Positions 10,726 to 21,480 of a stretch of 64,000 nucleotides of DNA are shown here, in pieces. How positions within the stretch are numbered: position 1 is the first letter of the stretch; each line of letters opens with the position of its first letter. Under the pieces are notes generated by a model. That model was given only the letters and a program-made list of their open reading frames with translations. It was not told the DNA's origin and searched no databases. The stretch comes from Patiria miniata. Its lineage: Eukaryota; Echinodermata; Asteroidea; Valvatida; Asterinidae. Position numbers and translations under genes: made by a program. The stretch spans positions 23,313,162 to 23,377,161 of the forward strand of contig NW_024037072.1 of assembly GCF_015706575.1 (NCBI RefSeq), written 5' to 3'.

Positions 10726-11361
10726 CATAGTCGCTCATCAATATTCTGCACTGAACAAAACACCCGTACAGCGGTATACGTTCTCAGGCTAAATTTAAGG
10801 CTGGGGCACTTTTTCGTCAGTAAATGTTGTTAAGGGGAGGTTTCTAAAGGGTGCACACCTGTAAATAGGCCTAAACCCATCCGCCGAGCTCATGAATAAA
10901 AGTTATACCCTCAAAATATTCTATATTAGAGAGTTCTGAGAGCCATAACATTGGGGGTATTGAAGAGATATGGCAATGAACCTCTGGCCCGGACTCGGGG
11001 CTTCCAATTCTGAGCATTTTGGATACAATTGGGCTCGAAAGCGGCGCTATTTTGCCATGTTGTGGAGGGATCGTTTTTCAAGATGGCTACCGTTCCGCTT
11101 TGGGGAAAATAGGGGTCGTCTTCTTTGGGCGAGAATTTCTCGAAAAGTCAATGGTCAACCCACCAAAAAATGAAAAGAAATTGAAAGATGACATGTCGAT
11201 CATCATTCTTCTCTGCAGCTTAAATACCTGTGAGAGTTCTGAGTATTTTTAAAAGAATTTTGAAGTATGGGCATTTAGCACTAATGGCTATGAGGATTTT
11301 TTTGCATTGTTGCACCCTGTAATTATTCTGTGTCCTAGACGTGTGTAAAATGTTAGAGTAA

Positions 11362-14300
11362 TCAACGGGGCCTGGACAGAAACTGGGCGCACCTATACCA
11401 CGTTTCAAGGTCAGTTGTGTAAGTCGGGCTATCAGTCTCTTTCCGGCAACCACGGACACATGGATCAGGGATCACGTCGCGGATGAACTTGGCACAGCTA
11501 AAGCAGTCAAGCGGGCAGTTGACCGGCCGCTTGCCCAGGTGGTGTGTGGATGGAGACAAGATGTCCGCGACCCGTTTGGTCATATCCAGGGCGTCGTCGA
11601 ACTCGTCGTCTGCATCGACGTAGGGCGTACCAATGGCTGCCTCACAGAAGAGCGCCAAGGCGCATATGCACAATATAGCTCTCTGCAGAGGGGTAGAGAC
11701 AACATGGAAACAAAGGAACTGATCAGTTCTGTGCTTGAAAAGGACACTGATTGGAGCGGAATTAGTGCTCCGGAATACATAGGCGCACCGGTGAAATACA
11801 CAATATGTGCGCGCTAAGGATGTAAAGGAGTCCATCAGACCTTCTGCCTGCAAGTCCATCACAAGTTCCCCTGTCCAAGTTCAACTCACAAGCTATTCAA
11901 ACGAGCTTTGACAAAGGCACTCCTTTGTTCCTTCCATTGTTTCTTGTGACTGCACTTGTTAATGAACCTATGAATTACTTGTGACTAGTCGGACTGGACT
12001 TGCGATGAACTTGAGATGGACTGGACTCAGGCCCGGATTATCCAATAGGCACAGTAGGTACTGTACCTAGGGCCGGAAACGAAAAATCCGGGGGCCGGAT
12101 TTTAAGTTTTTAAACAGTTTGAGGATCTCTCTCAGAGTGTTCGATTTCACCAATTGACGCTGTACACTATAGGCGTATGTAGCCCCTACGTATAAAATTT
12201 AAGTAGGCCCTATGTCGTTCTGAAGCACGGTGCCAACCATGGGCGTCGATCGGTGGGGGATGGGGGGAAATGTCGTTCCCCTAACTATTTTCGTCCCCGA
12301 ATTAAAAAAAAATGTGGCCTATATTTTGATTCATTAGATCTTTTGCTTTTAACTGGTTAAAGTGGTCAGAAATTGCCTCAGATCGCGCCATAGAGCGTCT
12401 AGAATAAGTTTCTTCCCCGGCCCCCTTAACCCTAAAAGGCCCGGGTTATTTTGGCCATCTCTCAGCCGGGAGGGGGGGGGGACCGGATTCCGCCCCCCCC
12501 CCCCAAGATCTCGGCCATCGAGTGACGAAACATTTTGAAACACGGTACATGCATAGAGCAACTCATCATGAGCATACCCCAGAAATTTTGTGACTATAGG
12601 TCAAAGGGCTCTGGGGTTATGGCTAATTAATTATTCATATGTACGAACGGTAATTGTGCTCTGTGTACATGACGTATAATGGGAAAACTCAGTTTTGAAA
12701 ATCTTTATGTTTTTGGTACCAAAAGATGCGCAAGACTCGATGCTAAAAATCATAACAGCTCGGATCGCGAAAATTTTTTTCGAAGATATCGCGGAAAAAG
12801 TTGAGGGGGGGGGGTGGAGGCGGATTCCGCCCACCGGCCGTTTTAGGGTTAAGCGGGCCCCGAACCCCACGCTGTTTATGCTTTGCACTCGCATTAGTTC
12901 TGACCAAGATACACATGCAGGCTATGCATGCTATGCAGCAACCTTCACGTTTAAGAATCGATTGACGCCCTTTGTGACCTTGAACAGGCTTTTAGAGCTA
13001 GGGCTTTCACCAGTTTGGCATGGCGCGGCTTGATTTGTACAGTGCTTTGTACTTTAATACATTAGCATGATTTTGGTGCCGGTGCCTAGGGCGGAGAAGC
13101 TAGGGCCTACGGAACACTGGTGCCACCTATGAAACACTTAATCTGGGCCTGACTGGACTACATCCCTTGCGTGCATTAATTTGTATGGTCCTACGTCTCT
13201 GTTCAAGGGGTTACTCAGAAGCTGCCCGTTTTTGCCATGCACCAAGAGATCATGAACAAGTCAAGATGCGAAAACAATCAATAGCAATGCTGCAAATCTG
13301 GGAAGATCAACGGGGATCATTTCCATTTCTTGGAATTTGAATAAAATACAAAGAGAGAATCCACAATCATGTTAACAATAATCATTATAAACTGTATGGT
13401 ATAGAAAAAAAATCGCGCGCCTCGATGGAACTAGCCACTAGCCAAGGCGTTCATCGATAGTTCATTGTACAGTGCATAGCGCGCGGCAAGTGTTGACGTT
13501 TTAAGCGGTAGTCCAGCTAGGGGCCCGCCGCCGTGATTTATTAAACCCGCCAGCTGGGAGAGGGCGTTATCACGACCAACCAATGTCACCCACGAACCTT
13601 CGCTCGTAACACCCCACCCCAACCCCCTGCAAACAGGGCGCTGGGACGGGATGATGAGTTTCACAGAATCTGGTGAAGGCCTTGGGGGTGACATTCTGGG
13701 TAATGTATCATGTATGTATAAAAACATCTGGCTGCAGCAGCTGTTTAAGATCGCAGTTTTTGGGGCTTATCCAATTACCTTTGGGAGAATTTTCCATCCA
13801 AAGATAATCACCCCCTAAAACAGTCCTGAAGCTCATCGTCATTTTGAAAACGAAAATAGAGCGGTTTTAGGGCCCAATTTCATCCAAATTTCACAGAAAT
13901 ATAAGCTCACATTGTAGTCAAGTGCACGGCCTCCACCCTTGCTTTTTACAAATCTTCAAGTTCACGGCCCTCAAAATGCTATAACAAGGGAGAATGTGAA
14001 GGCATGCAAATCGTGATTTGTCCGGCGTAGGCAATTTCGGACCGATTTACAGGTCTGCACCCATCAAGCCATAACAACGTCTAGCCCCTAGACTACCATC
14101 ACGGACGTTAACACTGAACGTCTTGACAAAGGCTCGTTCCTTCGTGGTTCAATCAAATCGGTGGTCGACCTGAGGCCGGCCGAACAGTTGCTCCAATTGT
14201 TTTAATTAGGGAAACCCAGTCTGCAAGCAGGTTGCAGCAGTGTTTTCAGTTTTCAATATAATGCGACCAAAGAAGTTAGATGGAGGGGGATTTTGGCGAC

Positions 14301-15880
14301 CCCCAGAAGAAAGTAGGCCTACTGATGACGCTCATGTTCAAGACTATAATTATCGATAACAAAAGTTCGTATGTTAAGATTTGACTACTCGGCCGTTTAT
14401 TACCGATCAGGTTTAGAAATGAGTGTAACCAACTGTTGCTCTTCATCTGTCAGTCTTTAATAATGCCTGTATTTTTTGTATAGAGCAACCTTGAAATCTG
14501 CATCATCAATTAATCAACTTCTTGGGTCAGTAAACACGTGGGAATATATTTTCATAAAGTCCGTGTTGTGTTTGTTTTTCCTCCCATTGCTTATAGGCAA
14601 TAGTGCAGAATCCTTACACGCCTGCTAAAAAGAACGGTGAATGCACTTCTTCTTTTTTTCTCTCTTCATCGGCAAAATGTACTTCGAAAATACTTCAATG
14701 CTGCGCTTAAAATTGACTTGAATGGACTTTATTCTTTATGGAAAGACAGACTGTGGTGTTTAATTCTTCAATTCTGTCTCTTACAGATTCAGCTTTCAAA
14801 AGCGTAGCAAGGTCATTTTTATTGGGGGGGGGGTAAAGGTTCGTGAAAAGGGCACTCCCACATCTGTGCTGAAATTAGACAAGTTTTTTTTTCTGCGTAC
14901 AAAGTAGGGGCTCGGGTTAATGGGGCGCTGTTCGAATCGGACGATCATGCTCACTATTGGACACTAGATGGCGCTATTCAGTGCAGCACAATATTGACAA
15001 CAGTTGCTCGAACAATCGAAAAGGGCGCTCATAAAAGGAAGCTTGTAAAACAGGGCACTTGTTTAACAAAAACACGAATTTGTTTTTAAAAAAAAAGGAA
15101 AACTTTTTTAAAACAAAAGAACACTTTTTACAAATATTGGGTGAGGGGGTCGATCTACTCTGGTGAAAAAAAGGAAACTTGAATGGAAAAGGGCATCATT
15201 ACAAATATTGAGGGGGACCCCCCCCCCCAGCTGCGCCTCTGGTTTTACCTACAAAAGAACAGTCGCTCCCGTTAATGATTTACATTTTTAGTACTAAGTT
15301 TTTCTAAAGGCCTGAAGGCATTCATGAGATGTTGCCGCGCAATTAGTGGATGGAACTATTTGACGATGTTTTTAATTCGCTTCATACCCGATCTCGCGCA
15401 TAAAGTACAAGTATTCTTTTTGTTAATTTTCGGTCGTTTCAAATGTTCGAGTTGCAGAGGAAATCGCTTGAAAATTTTTAGATGTTCAACTTGGTCCACA
15501 CCACTGAAAAGTCGAGAGTCACATCTTTATGAAGTGTCACATCTCCGATCAGATTTGTTGAGCAGTGAAAACACAAAGAACTTTAAAAGATTATTTTACC
15601 TATGCATACCACGGCAGATTGTATGAATCTCCATGGCTTACCTATTTAAATTAGTATATAGCTATTATGCGCTTAGTTTCTTCTAGCATACAAAAAAACA
15701 TCACAGGACAGACTTTGAAGTTACAAAAAAAGATGTCAGGCCATGATTGTTAAGTCATTTGAAGCAAATTGAAAGTTATGATTTTGACAGTTTTAACTAC
15801 AGATTTATTGGTACGATACAGATGAGCTTTGCTGTTAAATTGTTGTAATTTTATCACTTTAAATTTAAGAAACTCACCAT
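11362..15880 (-). CDS. Eclosion-hormone-type secreted peptide precursor, copy 2
   Basis: On the minus strand the ATG is at 15880-15878, immediately followed by GTGAGT. The second exon runs 11682-11362 after an identical CTCTGCAG acceptor, giving 107 residues. The signal peptide differs from copy 1 by one residue before the propeptide (CICALALF). The acidic spacer ends in Lys-Arg 37-38, and a second Lys-Arg at 52-53 lies four residues before the first cysteine. The mature peptide of about 54 residues has six cysteines: C-x3-C-x2-C-x11-C-x3-C-x18-C. The 4.2-kb intron contains a hAT element, nested MITEs and a poly-G MITE, all noncoding. The 5' exon (15992-15878) and a possible upstream noncoding exon are listed separately. 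All parts look intact, so this copy may be functional. Confidence 0.62.
12314..12955 (+). mobile_element. Fragment of the GGATCC-type hAT MITE, split by a TTAA MITE
   Basis: GGTTAAAGTGGTCAGAAATT and GCCTCAGATCGC match 3955-3985 and 58730-58755. After the inserted element the match resumes with CGGGCCCCGAACCCCACGC, as at 58789. Both TIR tips are missing or too diverged to see, so it is a truncated copy. Confidence 0.75.
12426..12852. mobile_element. TTAA-target MITE (CCCTAAAAGGsCCGGG ends), copy A
   Basis: TTAA at 12426-12429 and 12849-12852 flank ends CCCTAAAAGG...CCGTTTTAGGG. The TTAA duplication is that of piggyBac or Kolobok elements. Related copies are 23665-24093 and 44814-45132, with a truncated one at 16299-16357. 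The interior has GGCCATCGAGTGAC and C/G tracts but no coding region. Paralogous empty sites with one TTAA are visible at 3841-4112 and 58585-58890. Confidence 0.9.
13515..13940. mobile_element. Insertion specific to the left arm, with one end of a TIR family
   Basis: This segment interrupts sequence that is continuous at about 47228-47262 in the other arm. The phrase CCCTGCAAACAGGGCGCTGG with TTCGCTCGTAAC upstream matches the TIRs of the element at 53815-54375. It is probably a remnant of that family with other material. Confidence 0.45.
14820..15232. mobile_element. Poly-G hAT-like MITE
   Basis: A G tract at 14825 and a C tract at 15220, followed by AGCTGCGCCTCTGG, mark an element whose counterpart in the other arm starts CAGAGGCGCAGCCGGGG (46105). 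This copy is longer and includes an extra block with CTAGATGGCGCTATTCAG. No coding capacity was seen. Confidence 0.6.
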
Positions 15881-15992
15881 TTTTTGTATGTTTTCTGTTG
15901 CCCTTGCGACGAAGAAAGTAAGAATGATGTTCACAAGACGTTCTACAAGCGTTGTCTCGGTGTTTATCTGCGATGGACAGCCCCAAACTCTC
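15878..15992 (-). other. 5' exon of peptide gene 2 (5' UTR plus ATG)
   Basis: On the minus strand a pyrimidine-rich CTATTCCTTCAG ends at 15993. The exon runs to ATG at 15880-15878 and then donor GTGAGT. It matches the 5' exons of copies 1, 3 and 4 (shared CCATCGCAGATA, GAACATCATTCTTAC). The start codon is the last codon of the exon. Confidence 0.6.
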
Positions 15993-16045
15993 CTGAAGGA
16001 ATAGACGAAATCAAACTATATCAAAGCATAGGTATTAAAACCAAT

Positions 16046-16298
16046 CTGGGGACGTCTCCATAGTCCGAAGTACCATTGATCCGAAGTCCCATTGGTCCGA
16101 AGTCCCATTGGTCCGAAGTCCCATTGGTCCGAAGTCCCATTGGTCCGACGCCCCATAGGGTTAGGGTTAGGGCTAGGGCTAGGGTCCAGTAAACCTGAAC
16201 AAGTTGAAGTAAACAGTATTATGTTTCGTCGGACCAATGGGACTTCGGACCAATGGGACTTCGGACCAATGGGTCTTCTGACTATCAAGACGTAACCA
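16046..16298. mobile_element. TIR element with 20-bp internal repeats and telomere-type repeats
   Basis: Several copies of a 20-base unit (CCGAAGTCCCATTGGT) on the left and their inverted copies on the right surround GGGTTAGGGTTAGGG with degenerate GGGCTAGGG units. The same element at the mirrored place in the other arm (45133-45310) has different unit counts, so it predates the duplication. No open frame is present. Confidence 0.75.
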
Positions 16299-16357
16299 TT
16301 AACCCTAAAAGGGCCGGGTTATTTTGACCATCTCTCAGCCGGGGGGGGGGGGGGGCG
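16299..16357. mobile_element. Truncated TTAA MITE (one end only)
   Basis: TTAACCCTAAAAGGGCCGGG at 16299 matches the end of the TTAA MITE family and is lost after a G tract near 16355. The full copy occupies the same site in the other arm (44814-45132), with the same flank CGTAACCA in inverted orientation. Confidence 0.75.
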
Positions 16358-17101
16358 GATTCTGCATGAAAAAAATGCGATTTCAAGAATTGTCGTTACA
16401 ATTGTCTTCAAACATCACCAGTGATAAAACCTAAGTTTAAAGATAAAATATTCAACAAAATCCTTTTGAAGGCCCGTCTTAACACAAAGAGTGTATTTTA
16501 TAAATTATATTGTTAGCCAAAGCAGGGTTGTTAATGAAGATTTGGGGACAATTGTTGTAGAAACAAGTATTCTGTGTCATTTTCTTTGTTTTTCCAAACA
16601 GTCAGAACACACAATAAAATGGGGTGTTTTTGTGACGAACCTGATTTTAGGGTCATTTCGTTAAAATTCCTTTAAATGGTTTTATGACTTGAACGGATTG
16701 AGCAATTGCATTTTTTTTAATCAAAAAGTAGGCCTTCATGTAGTTTATTAAATTAGTTTACCAGTCATTATTAGTTTTGGTGCTTCATACATTTTATTAA
16801 ATATGAAATATATTTCTTTTGGTTTGGGTTCCGCTTTTTTTTACTCACCCTGCACATTAATAAGAAGAATTGAAGAAAACATACGAAGAAAGGATATACA
16901 ACAAAACAATAAGGATTCAGCTGCAATGTCTGTCGGTGGCCAACCCAATGTTGTTAAAACAAAATGGTGTGATATGGAGGTTTTAGGAAACAAGTCTTTT
17001 GTCCGGTAAAGTTTAGTCTTATATGATAACTCCTGTCTACTCTATATCTTTATCGCTTTATCGCTTTTTGTAAAAGATACTTATGACTAAGTGTCTCTCT
17101 G
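16358..17101. other. Gene-free AT-rich stretch
   Basis: No supported exon. Positions 16829-16857 (TTTTTTTTACTCACCCTG) are a detached end of the TA-target MITE family seen at 29404-29894 and 35314-35654. Confidence 0.4.
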
Positions 17102-17628
17102 TTAAAGCTATAGTCCATCATTTGCAGCCATCCGAAAAAGTAACTGGCGTATTTATTGTTGAAAAACATACTTGGTTGAAAGATAGGAAGAGGACTAAAC
17201 TCCCTGTGAAATTAATCTTTCTGGCAAGCTATCATTTTGAAGTAATCAACAAAAGAAGGCCTTTCCAACGGTGCGTCTCAAGACGCACCGTAGGAAAATT
17301 TAAATTAGTAGTTCGTTTTGTTATTCGGCGAAGCGCGCGCAAGCATTGTCACGACGCACAGGCGTGCGCAGTTGCTATAATTCGTCGGTTCAGTGCGCGA
17401 CATCGCGTACAACTGCAATTCAAAACAATTCAAAACATGATTCAGCAATTTTTGACTTGAAATTGAGATCCTAAAATGCTGTTTTTCTCGGCATATACAG
17501 CTGAAGCTGAGCTGAAACTTCGTCAGGTTAGTTGTTCAGTATCCGTTTATATTCATTAGATTTTGAACACTTTTGTTGCTTCAAACGAACAAAATGCACA
17601 AATTACAAATGATGGACTATATCTTTAA
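17102..17628. mobile_element. TTAA-target MITE, second family, with central hairpin
   Basis: Terminal inverted repeats AAGCTATAGTCCATCATTTG and CAAATGATGGACTATATCTT sit between TTAA at 17102-17105 and 17625-17628. A central hairpin (CGGTGCGTCT, two-base loop, AGACGCACCG) lies at about 17270-17291. The 125-residue open frame inside shows no domain and is probably fortuitous. Confidence 0.75.
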
Positions 17629-17629
17629 T

Positions 17630-18755
17630 AGAGAAATGTTCATCTCGTTCCAATGAACTCTTTGAATACATGTTATCACATTTACTAAAGTTAACGACTT
17701 GTAACAACATAGAGGATCACTATTCACTTGCTTTTCATGTCTGTGTGTAGTTCCAAAAACATCACTCAACATCCAAAAAGAATAAAGCCCTACACTTTAA
17801 AAGTTTCAGATCAGTGGATATTACATTTTTTGAAAAACAGTAAGTTACCATGAACTGCCTTTTTTCATCACCAAAAGAGATATTTTGTCAGTATCACTCT
17901 TCCTTTCCAAAAATCAGTCAATTCTCTGATATTTCGAAAGCACCTACATTTTTAGTTTAGTTTGCAATCGGTTTCTATTGATTGAATGACAAACTTGGGA
18001 TCATACCACAGGAGCCTGCAAGTCAAAACAAATCAATGCATATTAGGCCAAAAAAAAAATAAGTCGGTCTCTGGTCAGCGCGCGCGTCGATTTTAATCAT
18101 GCGCGTCAATCTTTTTTTTTCCAAAATGTTCCGCGGTAGCTCAAACAGCGCCCTCTTTTGCCGCACCTCCTCATTTTTTTTTACCAAAGAGCACCAAGGA
18201 ATGGGAAATTGCACCACGGCAAATGATCAAGAGCACCAAGGCAAATTATGAAGGACACCAATTTACATGAGGACACCAAAAAAGCAAAGTAGTACCCCAC
18301 CTTGTCTGTACAATCCAAGCTTGAAGAAATGAAAAAAAAGAAGGAAAAAAAGCCGCGTCGCCGCGTCAATTCCGGAACTTTGGTCTGACCAGAGACCGAA
18401 TATATTTTTTTTGGCCTTAATGAACTTTTTTGAAAGGGAAGGAATTTTCAAACTTTCCCAAAAAGTATGATATCCTACGGAGTTTCGACAGGCCACTCTG
18501 TTTTAATAACCTGCTTCAGATTAATGTTATTGTGCTTTGAACGGCACAAAAAATGGTTTTGCTACTGTTCCCCTTACCTTTAAGCTTTACTCCACGAAAT
18601 TTGAAAACCAATTGTTCTTTCTTGACGGTGAGAAACTGTGGCTTAAAAAGTTTCATTAAAACCTATACTGGCTTTAAACTTTACCTTCAAATGTAATAAT
18701 CAACTCCTAAAATCTATGTTCAGAAAAAAAACACGCACACTGTCAGATATCTTAC
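17630..18755. other. Upstream flank of peptide gene 2, no coding exon seen
   Basis: Positions 17940-18050 are inverted relative to 33985-34075, with shared CCACAGGAGCCTGCAAGTCA. This links the upstream regions of peptide genes 2 and 3. No open frame with coding character was found. Confidence 0.5.
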
Positions 18756-18930
18756 CTCAATTTTCCGGTCTTCAAGCATTCACTTGGCGTGACGATATCA
18801 GGGCTCGAACTCGTCAACAGACAGTCGTCTCGACAGGTAGGTCTGGAAAGATCTGTGGACAAGCAAGCCAGCTATATACGATCGTTGTCTGTGGCTGCAC
18901 CAACACACTCACCGGCCTTTACAACTACGC
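18756..18930 (-). other. Candidate noncoding first exon of peptide gene 2
   Basis: Reading the minus strand, a block beginning near CCACAGACAACGATCGTAT and ending TTGAG followed by donor GTAAGA at 18755 is duplicated at about 33125-33270. The right copy ends AAAG followed by GTCAGA. A CCAAT and GC-box cluster lies directly upstream. The inferred arrangement is that this exon joins the acceptor at 15993. No transcript evidence is available here, and another gene could own the exon. Confidence 0.4.
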
Positions 18931-18960
18931 GATTTTATTACATCATCCGGCACAGACAGA

Positions 18961-19070
18961 AAACTCTGACCAATAGCTGAGCTCGAAAGCCTGCCTCCTA
19001 GCTCGTCCAATAGGAGCAAAGGGCGGGGCTTGAATCTTCAGAAACCGAAATCTGATTGGTTCAAGTGTGT
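18961..19070 (-). promoter_or_regulatory. CCAAT/GC-box promoter-like cluster
   Basis: Within about 100 bases are CCAAT elements in both orientations (CCAATAGC, CCAATAGG, TGATTGGTT) and a GC box GGGCGGGGCTTG. The same set is present in mirrored form at 33003-33080 upstream of gene 3. The density and conservation suggest a real promoter driving transcription toward the peptide genes. Confidence 0.5.
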
Positions 19071-19642
19071 GAACAGTATGTATTTCTTGTGGGTTAGTCC
19101 AGACATTTGTAAATATTTCATCGGTGACTTGTGGCGCGGTTTTTTTTTTATCTGTAGAAGAAAATGCATTGTGATTACCAAATGGAAAATAATAAATATT
19201 ATTTCGATGAGAGAAATATTTTGATGAGCATTCTAAAATGCCCTTTGGGTCATACCGTTTGTTGGGTGCTTTTGCGTGTGATGCGACAGTCGATCACCTC
19301 AAATATAATTGAAAAAAAAATCAAAGAGACATGGTGAATAAAAAAGTGGGGGGGGGGGGGGCAGACGTGTTTCAGGACGAAAACAATAATCTGGTGTGTT
19401 TCATACACGTGCAGATGTGTGGTGACTGCTTGATCAGAACATAATTTACTATCCGCTCCGTTCACAAGTACACCCTCACCGGCAGAGAAGGTACTTTGGG
19501 GGTGACCCACCGACGCCATGTTGCCTGACTACAATTCATTTGCCGCGAAGCGCAGTCACTGCGTGTACATAGTACAAATCCCCTGGGGTACGTCCGACAC
19601 ACACAAATAACGGTGCGTGTCAACCAGCGAAATGTCCCGCCC

Positions 19643-20017
19643 GCGTAATTTTTTTTCCTAGGAGGGTTAGGGGCAATGTCATGAATAATTCAGTTTTTCG
19701 TTTGAATCATTGCAAGACTCTATTTTTCTCTTAATTTAAAATTATCTCAGTGATAAATTTGGAGAAGAAAAATAGCTGATGAAAATGAGCAGCGACGACG
19801 TGGATTCGAACCAGGGATCTTTGTATCCATAGCTCATCTCGCTATCCACTAGGCTACTGTGTGGTTGCTCGACGACAACCGTTCTTTAAACTGCTTTAAT
19901 GTATTGTAACTAGTTGAGTAACTAACAACAATGCTGTTGATGTCATTGTCCGTTCTCATGGATAAACATGAATTATTCATGACATTGCCCCTAACCCTCC
20001 TAGGAAAAAAATTACGC
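19643..20017. mobile_element. MITE with 9-bp target duplication and an internal tRNA-like sequence
   Basis: Terminal inverted repeats of about 45-50 bases start GCGTAATTTTTTTTCCTAGG and continue through GAGGGTTAGGGGCAATGTCA. A perfect 9-bp duplication GTCCCGCCC flanks it (19634-19642, 20018-20026). The length of 375 bp and the 9-bp duplication suggest a Mutator-like superfamily. Confidence 0.88.
19794..19862 (-). tRNA. tRNA-like sequence inside the MITE
   Basis: On the minus strand TAGCCTAGTGG matches the Pol III A box and GGTTCGAATCC the B box, at tRNA-like spacing. The anticodon arm does not fold cleanly, so this is a tRNA relic that may still carry an internal Pol III promoter. Confidence 0.5.
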
Positions 20018-20584
20018 GTCCCGCCCATGGGACGTCGTTGCTAGGTAAAAGGGCCCCCTCTTTCGTCGGCGCACGGAGCCCACAAGGGCAAAATATGATA
20101 AACTGACTACAGGAGATTACACTCATTAGATATGGGAATAAACCTATTACATAGCAGCTATGTACGATTCATGCAAATTAAGCAGCTTTCCCAAAAGAAT
20201 TTCAGGAGTCACTAGCTCTTTTTTCCTGTCACTATCAATTAATTTACGTAGTAAGCCTTCCTGAATGCATTATGGCGATCCAAGTCCGGACGATTGAGAG
20301 TGGAAATCATTCTAGTTTAAAATCGACGTTCATTGAAAGAGAACCACTTTTATTTGAAATTCGAGTGAAATCAGGATCTATTCGATGGAAGAAGAACTGA
20401 TAGAAAAGCAAAGGGCGATTAGAATCAGTCCGACCACCCAATTCTATAACACAGGGAAATTTTTGCAGGGGAGGGGGGGGGGGTGTTAGGCCCATCAAAT
20501 GTTTTTGTCCGATTGTTGCCGACAGGCGGACATAAAAGGTAATTATTATTACTATAAGGAGCGATTTTGACGGAAGATCGGAAC

Positions 20585-21480
20585 GGACTGTATGTATTTG
20601 TTTGTTTGTTTGTTTGTTTGTTTTTTTTTTTTTTTTTTTGTTATTTAGTTATGTAGTTAGTTATGTAGTTATTAAGTTATTTATTTATTTACTTGTTTAT
20701 TTATTTATTTAATTAATTATTTGATTATTTAATTAAAAATTACAAATATTAGACATGAAATATGTACTCAATTTTTTTTGTATGTATTTATTTATTATTG
20801 TACATATTTATTGATGGGTTGTTCGATGTTTTTTGGTTGTGTTTTTGTTGTTTTTTTTTTTATTTTTTTTTTATTTTTTTTTTTATCTCTCCCTTTAAAG
20901 CTTGGTGATGTATATTGATTTGATTTCAGCGATTTTGTTACAGTATTCAAATTTCATTAATACAATTAATAATCACAAGCTTTGCTTTACACTGTACACT
21001 TTATTGAACTTATTTATCTAACCTTCTTCAACCCCTTCATATAATGAAAACTTTTTTTTTTTATGAATCATTTTTTAAATTTTTATTGTAAAACTGTAAT
21101 TTTTGTTTATTTATTAATAACTATTTATTTAAAGAATTAAAAATGCAATATTTACTCATTCATTTAATTAATTAATTAATTAGGCTAACTTACCAACTTG
21201 TCTAATTATTTATTTATCTATTAATATAAGTAGTAGTAGTAGTACATGTAGTAGTGGTAGTAGTTGAAGTACAATGTATATATTAATTTGTTTATTCATT
21301 TAATTTACCTAGTACAAATGTAATTGATTTTTTTTTCTTTTGATTTGTTTGTCTAATAATTATATAATTTACCAACTTTGTTCTTGACTTAATGTAACTT
21401 ATTTAACTTTTTTTTTTTGTATAGTTAAAATTTCTTTTTATATTTATTGCTTGTTGTTTTCACGTATGCCATTCAGTTTG
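20585..21480. repeat. Low-complexity AT-rich tract
   Basis: It holds (TTTG)n, long T runs, TTAT/TTTA reiterations and AGT trinucleotides (21225-21260). No coding region. Confidence 0.7.

Larger units (their letters stand above)
12028..13151. mobile_element. hAT non-autonomous element with nested insertions
   Basis: Ends CAGGCCCGGATTA and its counterpart TTAATCTGGGCCTG are flanked by a perfect 8-bp duplication ACTGGACT (12020-12027, 13152-13159). The orthologous insertion in the other arm (47619-48151) is 533 bp with the same target duplication in reverse complement. About 645 bp (12314-12955) is therefore extra here: a hAT MITE fragment that itself holds a TTAA MITE. Confidence 0.92.
10225..16357. 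repeat. Left arm of a large inverted repeat carrying peptide gene 2
   Basis: The reverse complement follows 44814-49652 block by block. It holds the same TIR element (10471-10725), peptide exon, hAT element, poly-G MITE, 5' exon and telomere-repeat element in mirrored order. The arms differ by later insertions and deletions: 12.3-12.95 kb and 13.5-13.94 kb are extra here, and the other arm lacks part of the peptide exon. The outer break falls near 10225, where the alignment with 49650 stops. Confidence 0.85.

Noticed and set aside
11683-11862. Upstream extension of the peptide 2 open frame (starting MMDLQAEG)
   Set aside because: It reads through the intron; the CTCTGCAG acceptor and the homologous exon plan in copies 1 and 3 place the true start in the 5' exon.
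16160-16185. Possible chromosome end
   Set aside because: The TTAGGG-type repeats are few, degenerate, flanked by unique DNA and duplicated in the other arm, so they are interstitial.
16092-16295. Open frames with repeated IGPKSHWSEVPLVRR-type units on both strands
   Set aside because: They are translations of the 20-base DNA repeat of a TIR element; the inverted array makes matching frames on both strands.
17083-17460. 125-residue basic open frame
   Set aside because: It lies inside a TTAA-flanked MITE and crosses its central hairpin.
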